Origin: Yimella lutea
GTDB lineage: Bacteria > Actinomycetota > Actinomycetes > Actinomycetales > Dermatophilaceae
Assembly (NCBI RefSeq): GCF_006715095.1
Contig: NZ_VFMO01000001.1
Span: 992,001 to 1,056,000, forward strand
Length of the DNA stretch: 64,000 nt
Direction of reading: 5' to 3'
Shown here: one piece after another, positions 43,509 to 52,506 of the stretch
Layout of the letters: each line of letters opens with the position of its first letter
Position numbering within the stretch: the stretch's first letter is position 1
Program-made: the position numbers and the translations under genes
Notes under the pieces: model-generated
What the model was told of the DNA's origin: nothing
Databases searched by the model: none
What the model saw: the letters and a program-made list of their open reading frames with translations, nothing else

Positions 43509-43561
43509 GTGTGTCGGTGGGTTGCGGGCGTGAAGAGGACGCCCGCAACCCACCGGTACAC
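43509..43561 (+). terminator. Attenuator hairpin between lanA2 and lanM1
   Basis: A 17-bp perfect stem, CGGTGGGTTGCGGGCGT at 43515-43531 and its inverse at 43539-43555, has a 7-base loop GAAGAGG and extends outward by about five more pairs with wobbles. No T-tract follows. Such hairpins in lantibiotic operons let precursor mRNA greatly exceed enzyme mRNA. Confidence 0.7.
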
Positions 43562-43595
43562 ACCGATCATCGCAGACCCACGGACAAGGAGAGAC

Positions 43596-46508
43596 ATGCG
43601 CACGCAGGATCTGTATCCCGAACTCACCGCATCCGAGGTGGCCGAGATCATCGATCCGGTGCACTTCGGCGACGCGACCGAACGACGTGGCGTCCTGGAC
43701 GTGCCCTCCTTCGCCGCCACGCCGGACGACTTCGGTCCCGGAAACGAGCGATACACCTTCGAGCGAGTTTGCCGGCACATCGCGGATGCCGCGATCGCCG
43801 CTCACCCCGCCACCTTCGACACCGGCGTCCAGGACCTGGATGCGTTCGGTCTGGACCTGTCGCGGACGCTCACCGATGACATAGCCGAGCTCCTGATCCG
43901 TCCGCTCGCCGACAGTGTCCGACCCTGCGACGGTGTCCCGGACGACCTGACGTACCGCACCTTCTGCGCGGATCTGTGTGCGCACGGCCTCGCCGCCTTC
44001 GCCGGCGAGTTCCCGGTGTTGTGGGAACGCCTGCAGGTGCGCCTGGTCGGCCGTCTGGACGCTTTGCGGGAAACCCTCGATCGTCTGGCGGCCGATCGCC
44101 GCGACCTGCAGCAGGAACTCGGGTTGAACGCCGACGCGCAGATCGTGTCCATCGGCATGGCCGGCGACACCCACTGTGGTGGACGCACGGTCTCGGTCAT
44201 CGAGTACGACGACGGATTCAAACTGGTTCACAAGCCGCGCCCGGTTGACTGCGAAGCCGGCTACTCCCGCCTCGTCGAAGAGTTGCGTAGTGATCTCGAT
44301 CTCGACCTTCCGGCCGCGAAGGTGCTTGCCCGCACCGGCTACGGATACGTCGAATTCGTCGAGGTGGATGACGATGCCGACATCGACCTGCGGGACGTGG
44401 GCCGGCTCGGTGCCCTGATGTACGCGCTGAACGCCCGCGACATGCACTTCACCAACATCCTCAACACCGCACGCGGTCCGGTGCCCGTCGATCTCGAAAC
44501 GCTGCTGCACCCGCTGCGGCAGAAGTCGCAGGGCACGATCGAGACCCCCGACAGCGGTTACCAGAAGCTCGCTGTCTCGGTCTTCGGCATCGGCATTCTG
44601 CCGATGATCGTCACCCGGGAGGGACACGACGGATACGCCGACGTGGGTTACCTCGGCGGTGGGGAAGTGCACGGGTCCGGACCGTTCCGCCAGTTCCGTG
44701 TCGAGGACCCCTTCAGCGCACGGGTGCGAGTGTCGTGGGCTCCTGAGCAGCGAACGGCGGTCCAGGCTCTTGACGGTCTGGACACCACGGCCGCCGTCGT
44801 GCGCCACTCGTGTGCACGCATGGTCAATGGCTTCACCCAGGTGTACCGGCTCATCGCTGAGCACAAAGCGGCGTTTGCGGCTGCCGTGCGGCGTTGCTTC
44901 GCCGGCGCCGAACTGCGCTACGTCCACAACGCCACCGTCCAGTACGCCCAGTGCCTGCGCGTCCTGACCGCCAGTTCACCCAGCAGGGACGCCGAGTTGG
45001 CAAAGGGACTGATCAAGCGGATCGGCATCGCCAGCCGTGGCGCCGACCGTCGGTTGATCGACGCCGAGTGCCAGCAGTTGTGGAAGACCGACATCCCGTA
45101 CTTCCTCGTGCGTGCGGACAGCGATGTGATGACCGACGGCGTCGAGCGCCGCCCCGTCGCGCAGTTCGATCGCAGCCCGCTGGCTCAGTGCGTCGCGAAG
45201 GTGGATGCGATGGATGAGCATGATCTGCAGGCACAGGTCCGGTTGATCAGGGTTGCGTTCAACGCCAAGCTCGCTGATCCGCACACGATGGCACCGGCTG
45301 CTGAGGTGCTCAGTGGCGCTGCGGCACCAGAGGATTCGAGCGGCGAAGCGCAACTCGACCTCGCCCGGTACGTGGGCGAGGGACTCGTGCGCGACATGGT
45401 TCAGGATCGTTACGCGCATCTGCCGCAGACGTGGATCGGGCCGGTCGCGACGGCCGTGGCGAACCGTCCGTGGCCGCCGGGGGTGCTCGGCTACGACCTG
45501 TACACCGGACGCGTCGGGCCGGCCCTGACGCTCGCTGCTCTCGGGCGCGCCCTGTCGGACGAGTCGATGCAGGCCGCGTCCCTCGCCGTGTTCGAGCCCT
45601 CGGCACGCATCCTCGACGCAGGGTCGTACGAGGCTCGCAGCATCGCTCGGTCGGGCAACGGCGCGTACGCCGGTTTTCCCGGTGCGCTCTGGGCGATGGC
45701 GTTGGCCGGCCGCCACCTCGACCGTCCCGACCTGACGGTGTCGGCGATCGACGCGCTGGAGTTCCTTCGTCCGGCAAAGCCTGGGCAGGACGACGGTTGG
45801 TTCGACCTGATCACCGGTGACGTCGGCGTGCTGCTCGTGCGAATGGCGCTCGGTCGAGACTGCGCGGCGGAGGCAGTCCACGCATGTGACGTCGCGCTCT
45901 CGACGGGCCTGATCCAGCGGATGGAGTACTCGGGCCTGGCCCACGGACTCGCCGGGTTGCTGCAGTTGGCAGCGCGAACCCATGCGATCACCACTGACCC
46001 GGTCGCCGCCGAACTCGCGGCTGGGGTGATCGACGAGCTCGACACCGTGTTCGGCCGCGGCGCCGGGGCGCCCCGGACAGCGCGCACCGGACCCGCCAAC
46101 GAGAGCGACAGCTGGTGCAACGGCTCGGCCGGGGTGCTGATCGCGATGAGTTCGGCTGCAACAGCCGGTCTGGTCACTGCCGATCGAGTGCAGTCGATGG
46201 TGGCCGGTCTGGCTGATGCTTCGATCGCCACATCGGCAACGTTGTGCCACGGCGCCCTGGGTTTGTACGGAGCACTCGGCATCGCCGCGGCGCACGCCCC
46301 CGAACAAGCACGCCCGTTGCAGGATCGACTGGCCGGCTACCTGGCTCCCGAACGACTACGGCGCTTCCTGGATTCACCGGACAGCCGGTACAGCCAGGGA
46401 CCGTGCCTCATGGTCGGGCGTGCCGGTGTCGGTTGGCACATGTTGTCGCGGACCGGTCACGAACTGGCCTCGCCGCTCGACATGGGCGAGGTGATCCTCG
46501 ATGCCTAA
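43596..46508 (+). CDS. lanM1: Class II lanthipeptide synthetase LanM (1 of 2)
   Basis: This 970-residue bifunctional enzyme dehydrates Ser/Thr and cyclises with Cys. The N-terminal dehydratase (DUF4135, about residues 130-530) has a kinase-like active site: GDTHCGGRTVSVIEYDDGFK, LVHKPRPVDCEAGY, and LNARDMHFTNILNTARGPVP followed by VDLETLLHP. The LanC-like cyclase occupies about residues 630-970. Its zinc ligands are visible at about C841 (DSWCNGSAG) and C884-H885 (TLCHGALGL). CAAGGAGAG precedes ATG 43596. Its place next to the precursors suggests it modifies the alpha peptide, as LtnM1 does, but the pairing is inference. The 3' end overlaps lanT by 8 bp. Confidence 0.95.
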   Translation: MRTQDLYPELTASEVAEIIDPVHFGDATERRGVLDVPSFAATPDDFGPGNERYTFERVCRHIADAAIAAHPATFDTGVQDLDAFGLDLSRTLTDDIAELLIRPLADSVRPCDGVPDDLTYRTFCADLCAHGLAAFAGEFPVLWERLQVRLVGRLDALRETLDRLAADRRDLQQELGLNADAQIVSIGMAGDTHCGGRTVSVIEYDDGFKLVHKPRPVDCEAGYSRLVEELRSDLDLDLPAAKVLARTGYGYVEFVEVDDDADIDLRDVGRLGALMYALNARDMHFTNILNTARGPVPVDLETLLHPLRQKSQGTIETPDSGYQKLAVSVFGIGILPMIVTREGHDGYADVGYLGGGEVHGSGPFRQFRVEDPFSARVRVSWAPEQRTAVQALDGLDTTAAVVRHSCARMVNGFTQVYRLIAEHKAAFAAAVRRCFAGAELRYVHNATVQYAQCLRVLTASSPSRDAELAKGLIKRIGIASRGADRRLIDAECQQLWKTDIPYFLVRADSDVMTDGVERRPVAQFDRSPLAQCVAKVDAMDEHDLQAQVRLIRVAFNAKLADPHTMAPAAEVLSGAAAPEDSSGEAQLDLARYVGEGLVRDMVQDRYAHLPQTWIGPVATAVANRPWPPGVLGYDLYTGRVGPALTLAALGRALSDESMQAASLAVFEPSARILDAGSYEARSIARSGNGAYAGFPGALWAMALAGRHLDRPDLTVSAIDALEFLRPAKPGQDDGWFDLITGDVGVLLVRMALGRDCAAEAVHACDVALSTGLIQRMEYSGLAHGLAGLLQLAARTHAITTDPVAAELAAGVIDELDTVFGRGAGAPRTARTGPANESDSWCNGSAGVLIAMSSAATAGLVTADRVQSMVAGLADASIATSATLCHGALGLYGALGIAAAHAPEQARPLQDRLAGYLAPERLRRFLDSPDSRYSQGPCLMVGRAGVGWHMLSRTGHELASPLDMGEVILDA

Positions 46509-48639
46509 GGTTCCTGTCACCCTGCAGGTGGCACAGACCGAATGTGGTCTGGCGTGTGCGCGTTCGCTGCTCGCCTTCTACGACCATGACGTATCCACGT
46601 CGGAATTGCGGACCGTCCTCGAACCCGGGCGTGATGGCCTGAGCCTGCGGCAGATCTCGCAGCTGCTGAGGGTGCGGGGGATGGACGTCAAGATCTACCG
46701 GATCAAAGCGGCAGCAGCGCTGGAGATCATCGACACGCCCTTCATCGCGCACTGGAAGGGGTACCACTTCGTCGTGGTGGAGAAGGTGACTGCGTCCCAT
46801 GCCGTGATCATGGACCCGATGGTGGGCCGCACCCGCGTGACCCGCACCGAGCTCGCGGAGCAGTTCTCCGGTCACGTACTGGTCGCGCGACCCAGTGAGC
46901 AACTGGTGCGCCGGGTGCGCCCGCGCTTCGCCGCCTGGCGGGGCAAGCCGATCTGGCCGGAAGCCCAGCGCCGGTTGTACGGCGGGCTCGTCGGACTCAG
47001 CCTTCTGCTGTTCGGCTTCACGCTCGCCATCCCGTTGCTGACCCAGCGACTGGTCGATCGAGCCGTGCGCGACCGGATCGACCTGTGGGAAGCACTGGGG
47101 TTGATCGGGCTGGTGGCCGTGGGCTTCTTCCTGGTGCACGTGATGCGCACCTTCGTCGCGACCCGGTTGGTGCAGGCGGTGAGTTGGCGATTGCTCAACG
47201 GCGTCTTCGAACACCTCATCAGACTCCCGCTCAAGTACTTCATGAGCCGTCCGCCGGGCGAGCTGATGTATCGGCTGAACAGCATGAACCAGGTGCGCGA
47301 CATCATCGCCACCAAGATGGTTCAGGGGATTCTGGACGGTCTGACCGCGTTGGTGCTCCTCGGGTACGTGTTCTGGGTGTCGCTCCCGCTCGGGCTGGCC
47401 ATCACGGCCCTCACCGCGACGGTGCTCACCCTGCTGATCCTGAGCCAGCGCCTGGTGCGCGAGACGGTCGACAACGAGGTGCACCACAACGGCCGCACCC
47501 AGAGCGTCCAGATGGACGCCGTCGTCTCGATCACCAACCTGCGCATCGGTGGGTACGCGTCCACCTACCTGGACGACTGGCGGGAGAACTACCGCGAGGC
47601 GCTCGCCGCGATGGGCCGTCGGATGCGCATCCAGCAGGGGTGGGTCGGCGGGCTGATCGGTGCGGTGCAGGCGTTCGCGCCGGTGGCCGTGCTGATCACC
47701 GGGCTGACATGGTCGCGCGACGGGTGGATCAGCGTCGGTGAGGCCGTTGCCGTGCAGGGCGTGGCGGCGTTGTTGTTCGGGCTGAGCTCGTCGGTCTTCC
47801 AGAGCTACACCGAGGCGACGGTCGCGGGGCGCTACCTGGAGCGGGCCGACGACATCTTCGCCTGCCCGGTGGAGGACACCTCCGGCGCGGTCACCCGCCT
47901 CGCCGACAGCGGCATCGACCTGTACGACGTCGGGTTCAGCTACACCGACCACTCGGCGCAGGTACTGGAAGGCATCAGCGTCTCGATCGCTCCCGGCTCC
48001 GTGGTCGCCCTGGTCGGCGAGTCCGGCTCGGGCAAGACGACGCTCGGCAAACTGATCTGTTCGCTGTACCGCCCCACATCGGGGGAGATCCGGTTCGGCG
48101 GCGTGCCACTGGACTCCTACGACCTGGACGCGTTGCGGCAGCGCATCGGGTACATACCGCAGGAGGGCTACCTGCACAACCGGACGCTGGTGGACAACCT
48201 CGTCCTGGGCACCGGTGCGGGCGAGCACGAGGCGATCGCCTTCTGCCGGGAGCTGCCGTTCATGGACTTCGTGGACGCCCTGCCGATGGGATACCAGACG
48301 GTGATCTCGGAGATGGGCGCCAACTTCAGCGGCGGTCAGCGGCAACGGGTCGCGATCGCGAAGGCGTTGCTGCGCCGGCCGAGCATCCTGGTGCTGGACG
48401 AGGCCACCTCGGCCCTGGACAACGCCAACCAGCGCCGGGTGCACGAGTGCATCGCCGAGTTGGAGTGCACGCAGATCATCATCGCCCACCGTTTGTCGAC
48501 CGTCCTGGCTGCCGACCAGATCCTGGTGCTCGCCAACGGGCGGGTCGAGGAGTTCGGCACCCACGAGCAGCTGTCCCGTCAGGAGGGTGCGTACGCGCGC
48601 CTGTTCGGGTCGGCGCAGAAGGAGTTGTCCCATGGATAA
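46501..48639 (+). CDS. lanT: Peptidase-containing lantibiotic ABC exporter LanT
   Basis: This 712-residue exporter has an N-terminal C39 peptidase (about residues 1-135) that cuts leaders after GG/GA. The catalytic Cys is in QTECGLACARSLL, the His in GYHFVVVEKV, and the Asp in IMDPMVG. A six-helix membrane domain (about 155-430) follows. The ATPase has Walker A GESGSGKTTLGKLI, signature FSGGQRQRVAIAKALL, Walker B ILVLDEATSALD and the H-loop AHRLST. It should cleave and export both lantibiotic peptides. It overlaps the genes on both sides by 8 bp, which indicates coupled translation. Confidence 0.96.
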   Translation: MPKVPVTLQVAQTECGLACARSLLAFYDHDVSTSELRTVLEPGRDGLSLRQISQLLRVRGMDVKIYRIKAAAALEIIDTPFIAHWKGYHFVVVEKVTASHAVIMDPMVGRTRVTRTELAEQFSGHVLVARPSEQLVRRVRPRFAAWRGKPIWPEAQRRLYGGLVGLSLLLFGFTLAIPLLTQRLVDRAVRDRIDLWEALGLIGLVAVGFFLVHVMRTFVATRLVQAVSWRLLNGVFEHLIRLPLKYFMSRPPGELMYRLNSMNQVRDIIATKMVQGILDGLTALVLLGYVFWVSLPLGLAITALTATVLTLLILSQRLVRETVDNEVHHNGRTQSVQMDAVVSITNLRIGGYASTYLDDWRENYREALAAMGRRMRIQQGWVGGLIGAVQAFAPVAVLITGLTWSRDGWISVGEAVAVQGVAALLFGLSSSVFQSYTEATVAGRYLERADDIFACPVEDTSGAVTRLADSGIDLYDVGFSYTDHSAQVLEGISVSIAPGSVVALVGESGSGKTTLGKLICSLYRPTSGEIRFGGVPLDSYDLDALRQRIGYIPQEGYLHNRTLVDNLVLGTGAGEHEAIAFCRELPFMDFVDALPMGYQTVISEMGANFSGGQRQRVAIAKALLRRPSILVLDEATSALDNANQRRVHECIAELECTQIIIAHRLSTVLAADQILVLANGRVEEFGTHEQLSRQEGAYARLFGSAQKELSHG

Positions 48640-51331
48640 GGTGACCCGCGCCGTGGTGGACCACTACCGCGCACGCATCGAGGAACGCCAGCACGACATC
48701 GGTGGCATCGACGCGAGCCTGCTGGTCGACGCCGTGATCGACGGCCTCGCGCAGCGGCTGCAACTGCTGATCCCGCGGGTGTACGTGGTGGAGTTCCACC
48801 GTGCCCGTCACGAGTGGGGCTACCCGGTGGACGCCTCCTCGAGCGTCGCTGTCGATCGCTACCTGGAGCAGTTCGGCGCCCACACGATCGTGGAATGGTT
48901 CGAGCGTTACCCAGCTCTGAGCACGCTGCTGGACGGGGTCGTCGACGCCCTCGGCGACCACGTCGCGGAGATCGCGCAGCGTTGGCAGATCGACCGCGAA
49001 GAGATTGCGGCACAAGGGCTTTGCGTACCCGGGCTTTCCCTCACGGGCATCGACCATCTCGGATCGGACGCCCACCAGAACGGCCGCACGGTCGCTGCGG
49101 TTCGGCTGTCGGACGGTTCGCGAGTGATCTACAAACCGCGCAGCCTGGGTGCGGAGGAGTTCACCCGCACGGCGTTGGGAATCGTCAGTGGTGCTCTCGA
49201 GATCGATGTGTCGATGTGCGCCCCGACCTCCCTGGACCGCGGCGTGTACGGCTGGCAGAAGGAGATACACCCCACGCCGGCCGCGGACGCCGACCAGGTC
49301 GCGGTCTTCTACCGCCGGATGGGTGTGCTGTGCGCGGTGCTCGGCGCCTTGGGTGCGATGGACATGCATCACGAAAACGTGCTGGCCGTCGGCGACCACC
49401 CGGTGGCGCTCGACCTGGAGACCGTGCTGCACGCGTCCGCGTCGTTGCGGGCGCATGACCTTTCGGCTGCGATCAGCAACCGTCTCAAGTTGTCGCTTGC
49501 CAACACCCTGCTGCTTCCGCAACGCCTGCCGAGCGGCCCGTACAGCGTGCTGCTCGGCGGGATCGGTGTGCCGTACGAGCAGCAGTCGTCCCGCACCGAG
49601 TACGTCATGGTCAATCGCGACACCGATGCGGTCGACCTGGCTCAGCGCACCTTCGGTTTCGCGCAGACGCACAACGTGCTGCACGACAGTGACGGCGAGG
49701 TGACCGACCTGCTCGACCACCGCGAACACCTGTTGCGCGGACTGCGGGAGGGATGGGCCGCCGTGCGCGCCCGTCGCGAGCAGATCATCGACCACCTGGA
49801 CCACAACCCGATCGAGTTGCGGCAGATCTTCCGGTCGACGGCGGTGTACGGGCGGGTGCTCGACGCGGCCACCCATCCCGACAACCTGGGCCGGCAGGAC
49901 GACTTCGACCGCATCGTCGGGATGCTGCGTGCGCCGCAGGGTCTGCACAGTGGGTTCGTCGCCTCGTTCGTGGTCGACGCCGAACGAAAGGCCTTGGCAC
50001 GCGGCGATGTCCCGTACTTCACCGTTCGTTCCGATGAGTTGCGGGCCCGGTCCGAGAGGGGCCTTTCCGCCCCCATCGCGCACCTGTCGCCGCGGGACCG
50101 CGCAGCCTTCGGTCTGCGCAGTGTGGACGACACCTCGACGATCTTCGAGGAGTTGCTCGTCGAGGAGGGTTTCGCCGAGCTGCGAGCCGTGCGCCGCACG
50201 CACGAACCGTCGTACACCCCTGGCGCGCAAGCCGATTGGGGCAGCCGCCTGCTCACCGACGAGGGCGTCGACCCGGACGCGGTGCTGCACCGGCTGGTGG
50301 ACGTGTCGGTCTGTGTGCAGGGCATCGACGGCACCGAACGCGGGTGGGTGCCTGGTGCGTTCGCTCCCACCCTGGCGACGTTCGATCCCGGTAGCAGCAT
50401 CTCCTTCCACGACGGCGGCGGCATCGTGGTGCCGTTCGCCCGCGCCGGTGGGCCCTGGGACGAGGTGGCCCGTGAGGCCGAGCGCGGCGTCCTGGGACTG
50501 GCACGCGTCTACCAGGAGCGGCTCGAGTCGTTGCCGTGGTCGATCGCGTCCGGCACCCTGTCGTTGCGGTACGCGCTGGGACACGACCGCACCGGTCTTC
50601 GGGTCAGCCCGCTGTGCGACGACGAGGACAAACTCGGCCGGTCGGACACGATGAAGGGCATGCCCGGAGCCGCCGCGCTGCTGTCGACCTTCCCGGACGT
50701 GTCGCGCATCGACCTGGCGGAGGTCGCCGCGCGGATGGGAACGACGGCCGAAGGGTCCGGACCGCTCGACCTCGCACACGGCCCGCTCGGACTCACCTGG
50801 GCGGCCCATCGGGTCGGCCGGGCGCTCGACCGGGAACAGGACGTGCGGGCGGCCGAGGCCGACTTCGCGACCACCCTGGCGGGGCGGGCACAGGCACCTG
50901 TGGGGTGGTGTCACGGTCACGCCGCGGCGTGCCTGGTCGCCGCCGAGATCGAAGCCGACGAGGACGATGTGCGCTGGCACGCGCGGCGAGCTGTCGCGCT
51001 GCCCGAACCCGGTCGGCCGGTCGACCTGTCGGTCTGCCACGGGGCGGCCGGGGTGGTGCAGTCCCTGGTGCACCTGGGACAGGAACGAGGGTTGGGCTGG
51101 GCGACCGAACTCGCCGCCGAGCACTGGGCCCGGGCGGCCCGTCACGCCCGCACCCATGGCTACGTCACCGGCGACCCGGCTCGCCAGGGGCTGCTCGGCT
51201 ACTTCCTGGGGTGGTCCGGCATCGCCGACACGGGACTGCTGCTGCGCGATGCGCTGGCGGGTCACCGAGTGTGGGTGCCGGTCGCCTTCGCCCACTCGCG
51301 CCGCGACGACGGCATGGAGGTGGCGGCGTGA
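48632..51331 (+). CDS. lanM2: Class II lanthipeptide synthetase LanM (2 of 2)
   Basis: This 899-residue LanM is only distantly similar to LanM1. The dehydratase part includes GSDAHQNGRTVAAVRLSDGS, RVIYKPRSLG, and MDMHHENVLAVGDHPVALDL followed by ETVLH. The cyclase has zinc ligands at about C760 (GWCHGHAA) and C802-H803 (SVCHGAAG). Two-peptide lantibiotics usually have one LanM per precursor, so this one probably handles the beta peptide. I start it at ATG 48632, inside the lanT stop; the longer frame upstream is the lanT shadow. The last codons overlap the oxidoreductase start. Confidence 0.94.
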   Translation: MDKVTRAVVDHYRARIEERQHDIGGIDASLLVDAVIDGLAQRLQLLIPRVYVVEFHRARHEWGYPVDASSSVAVDRYLEQFGAHTIVEWFERYPALSTLLDGVVDALGDHVAEIAQRWQIDREEIAAQGLCVPGLSLTGIDHLGSDAHQNGRTVAAVRLSDGSRVIYKPRSLGAEEFTRTALGIVSGALEIDVSMCAPTSLDRGVYGWQKEIHPTPAADADQVAVFYRRMGVLCAVLGALGAMDMHHENVLAVGDHPVALDLETVLHASASLRAHDLSAAISNRLKLSLANTLLLPQRLPSGPYSVLLGGIGVPYEQQSSRTEYVMVNRDTDAVDLAQRTFGFAQTHNVLHDSDGEVTDLLDHREHLLRGLREGWAAVRARREQIIDHLDHNPIELRQIFRSTAVYGRVLDAATHPDNLGRQDDFDRIVGMLRAPQGLHSGFVASFVVDAERKALARGDVPYFTVRSDELRARSERGLSAPIAHLSPRDRAAFGLRSVDDTSTIFEELLVEEGFAELRAVRRTHEPSYTPGAQADWGSRLLTDEGVDPDAVLHRLVDVSVCVQGIDGTERGWVPGAFAPTLATFDPGSSISFHDGGGIVVPFARAGGPWDEVAREAERGVLGLARVYQERLESLPWSIASGTLSLRYALGHDRTGLRVSPLCDDEDKLGRSDTMKGMPGAAALLSTFPDVSRIDLAEVAARMGTTAEGSGPLDLAHGPLGLTWAAHRVGRALDREQDVRAAEADFATTLAGRAQAPVGWCHGHAAACLVAAEIEADEDDVRWHARRAVALPEPGRPVDLSVCHGAAGVVQSLVHLGQERGLGWATELAAEHWARAARHARTHGYVTGDPARQGLLGYFLGWSGIADTGLLLRDALAGHRVWVPVAFAHSRRDDGMEVAA

Positions 51332-52314
51332 GTACCGGACGTCTGTCGTTGCTGTTCGGCCTCCAGGTCGAATGCCTCGACGTGCTCGAGCAGTACGGAC
51401 GATGGTGCGAGCAGGACGACCGTCGCCTGTGGCTCGGTCAGTCGACGATGATCGAGACCCACGTCGCGCTCGCGGGCATCGCCGGACGCGGGGTACGCAT
51501 CGAGACCGGCCTCGCCGTCGCGGTAGCACCCCTGTTCACGCCGACGCTGGCGTGGGTGCAGGCGCGCTCGGTCGCGCACCTGATGGAGCGTCCGGTCTGT
51601 GCGGGGTACGGCATCGGCACGATGGCCACGGCGCAGGCGCTGCTCGGGCATCCGTTGTCCGCCCCGGCCGGTTACGTGCGCGACTTCGTGTCGGAAATCG
51701 GCGACTTCCGCGCCGAGGAGGACGAGGGCTCGATGGGCAGCCGGGTCTCGCTCGGCGCAGGCGTCCTGCGTCCGGGCATGGCACGGCGTAGTGCCACCGT
51801 CTGCGACTTCGCCGTCACCTGGCTGACCCCGCTGGGCTACCTGAGCAGCACGTTGATGGACGCGTTCGACGCCGGGGCCGAGCAGGCGGCGCGGCCGCGG
51901 CCACGCGTGGTCAGCATCGTTCCCGCCGCCGTCCGGCGGGCCGATCACCCGCCCATCCCGATGGCCGCGATCAGCTGTGGCCAGCACATGCAACTTCCGC
52001 ACTATGCGCAGATGCTGCGCGGCGCCGGCGTCGACATCACCGGCGACGTACCGCACGACCTGCGCGAAACGGTGCGAGCCGGACTGTTCCTGTACGGCTC
52101 GCCCGACGAGATCGCCGCCCGGATCCTGGAGTACTTCCGATCCGGCGTGGACGAGGTGGTGCTCAACGTCGGCAGTGTTCATCTGCTGCACGGCCTCGAC
52201 GCCGCCTTGTCGGACGCCCAGGAGATCGCGGACGCGGTCGCCCGGGCGACCGGTGAGCAGGACCTGACAGAAAACCGACAGCAAGAGAGGAACCGGACAT
52301 GTTCGCTCGTATGA
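51328..52314 (+). CDS. Luciferase-like flavin/F420 oxidoreductase, candidate dehydroalanine reductase
   Basis: This 328-residue protein has the TIM-barrel LLM pattern (LSLLFGLQVECLDVLEQYG, VRIETGLAVAVAPLFTPTLA, GYGIGTMATAQALLG, and GSPDEIAARILEYFRSGVDE near the C-terminus). These enzymes use FMN or F420. LLM enzymes in lanthipeptide clusters (LanJC, such as LxmJ of lexapeptide) reduce dehydroalanine to D-Ala. Lacticin 3147 gets its D-Ala from an unrelated zinc enzyme, LtnJ, which is absent here. That makes this a likely non-homologous replacement. The GTG start overlaps the lanM2 stop (GTGA). The substrate assignment is inference. Confidence 0.85.
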   Translation: MSTGRLSLLFGLQVECLDVLEQYGRWCEQDDRRLWLGQSTMIETHVALAGIAGRGVRIETGLAVAVAPLFTPTLAWVQARSVAHLMERPVCAGYGIGTMATAQALLGHPLSAPAGYVRDFVSEIGDFRAEEDEGSMGSRVSLGAGVLRPGMARRSATVCDFAVTWLTPLGYLSSTLMDAFDAGAEQAARPRPRVVSIVPAAVRRADHPPIPMAAISCGQHMQLPHYAQMLRGAGVDITGDVPHDLRETVRAGLFLYGSPDEIAARILEYFRSGVDEVVLNVGSVHLLHGLDAALSDAQEIADAVARATGEQDLTENRQQERNRTCSLV

Positions 52315-52502
52315 AGTACTTCTTCTTCCAGGCACGGTACGGATGGGTCCTCACCCTCGGCGTGATCTTCACCGCAGCGCTGGTGGGCCAGGACAAGGTC
52401 CCGATGGCCGTGTTCGCGGCGCTCGTGACACTCGTCGCGTGCACCGTGGTCTTCCTGCGGGTCGATCGTTCTCGGATGCGGGAACTGGGCCGACAGGGGT
52501 GA
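52299..52502 (+). CDS. Small two-helix membrane protein, possible immunity factor
   Basis: This 67-residue protein has a basic aromatic N-terminus (MFARMKYFFFQARYGW), two membrane helices (about residues 16-29 and 34-53), and a charged tail (RVDRSRMRELGRQG). AGAGAGGAACC precedes ATG 52299, which lies inside the 3' end of the oxidoreductase gene. No family is recognised. Small membrane peptides of this kind next to LanFEG transporters often provide producer immunity (LtnI-like or LanH-like), so an immunity role is a reasonable guess only. Confidence 0.7.
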   Translation: MFARMKYFFFQARYGWVLTLGVIFTAALVGQDKVPMAVFAALVTLVACTVVFLRVDRSRMRELGRQG

Positions 52503-52506
52503 TGAC

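Noticed and set aside
48479..51529. A 1016-residue minus-strand frame opposite lanM2
   Set aside because: It is a shadow of lanM2, whose plus-strand frame has clear LanM motifs. Arg/Pro/Gly-rich translation and no start signal.
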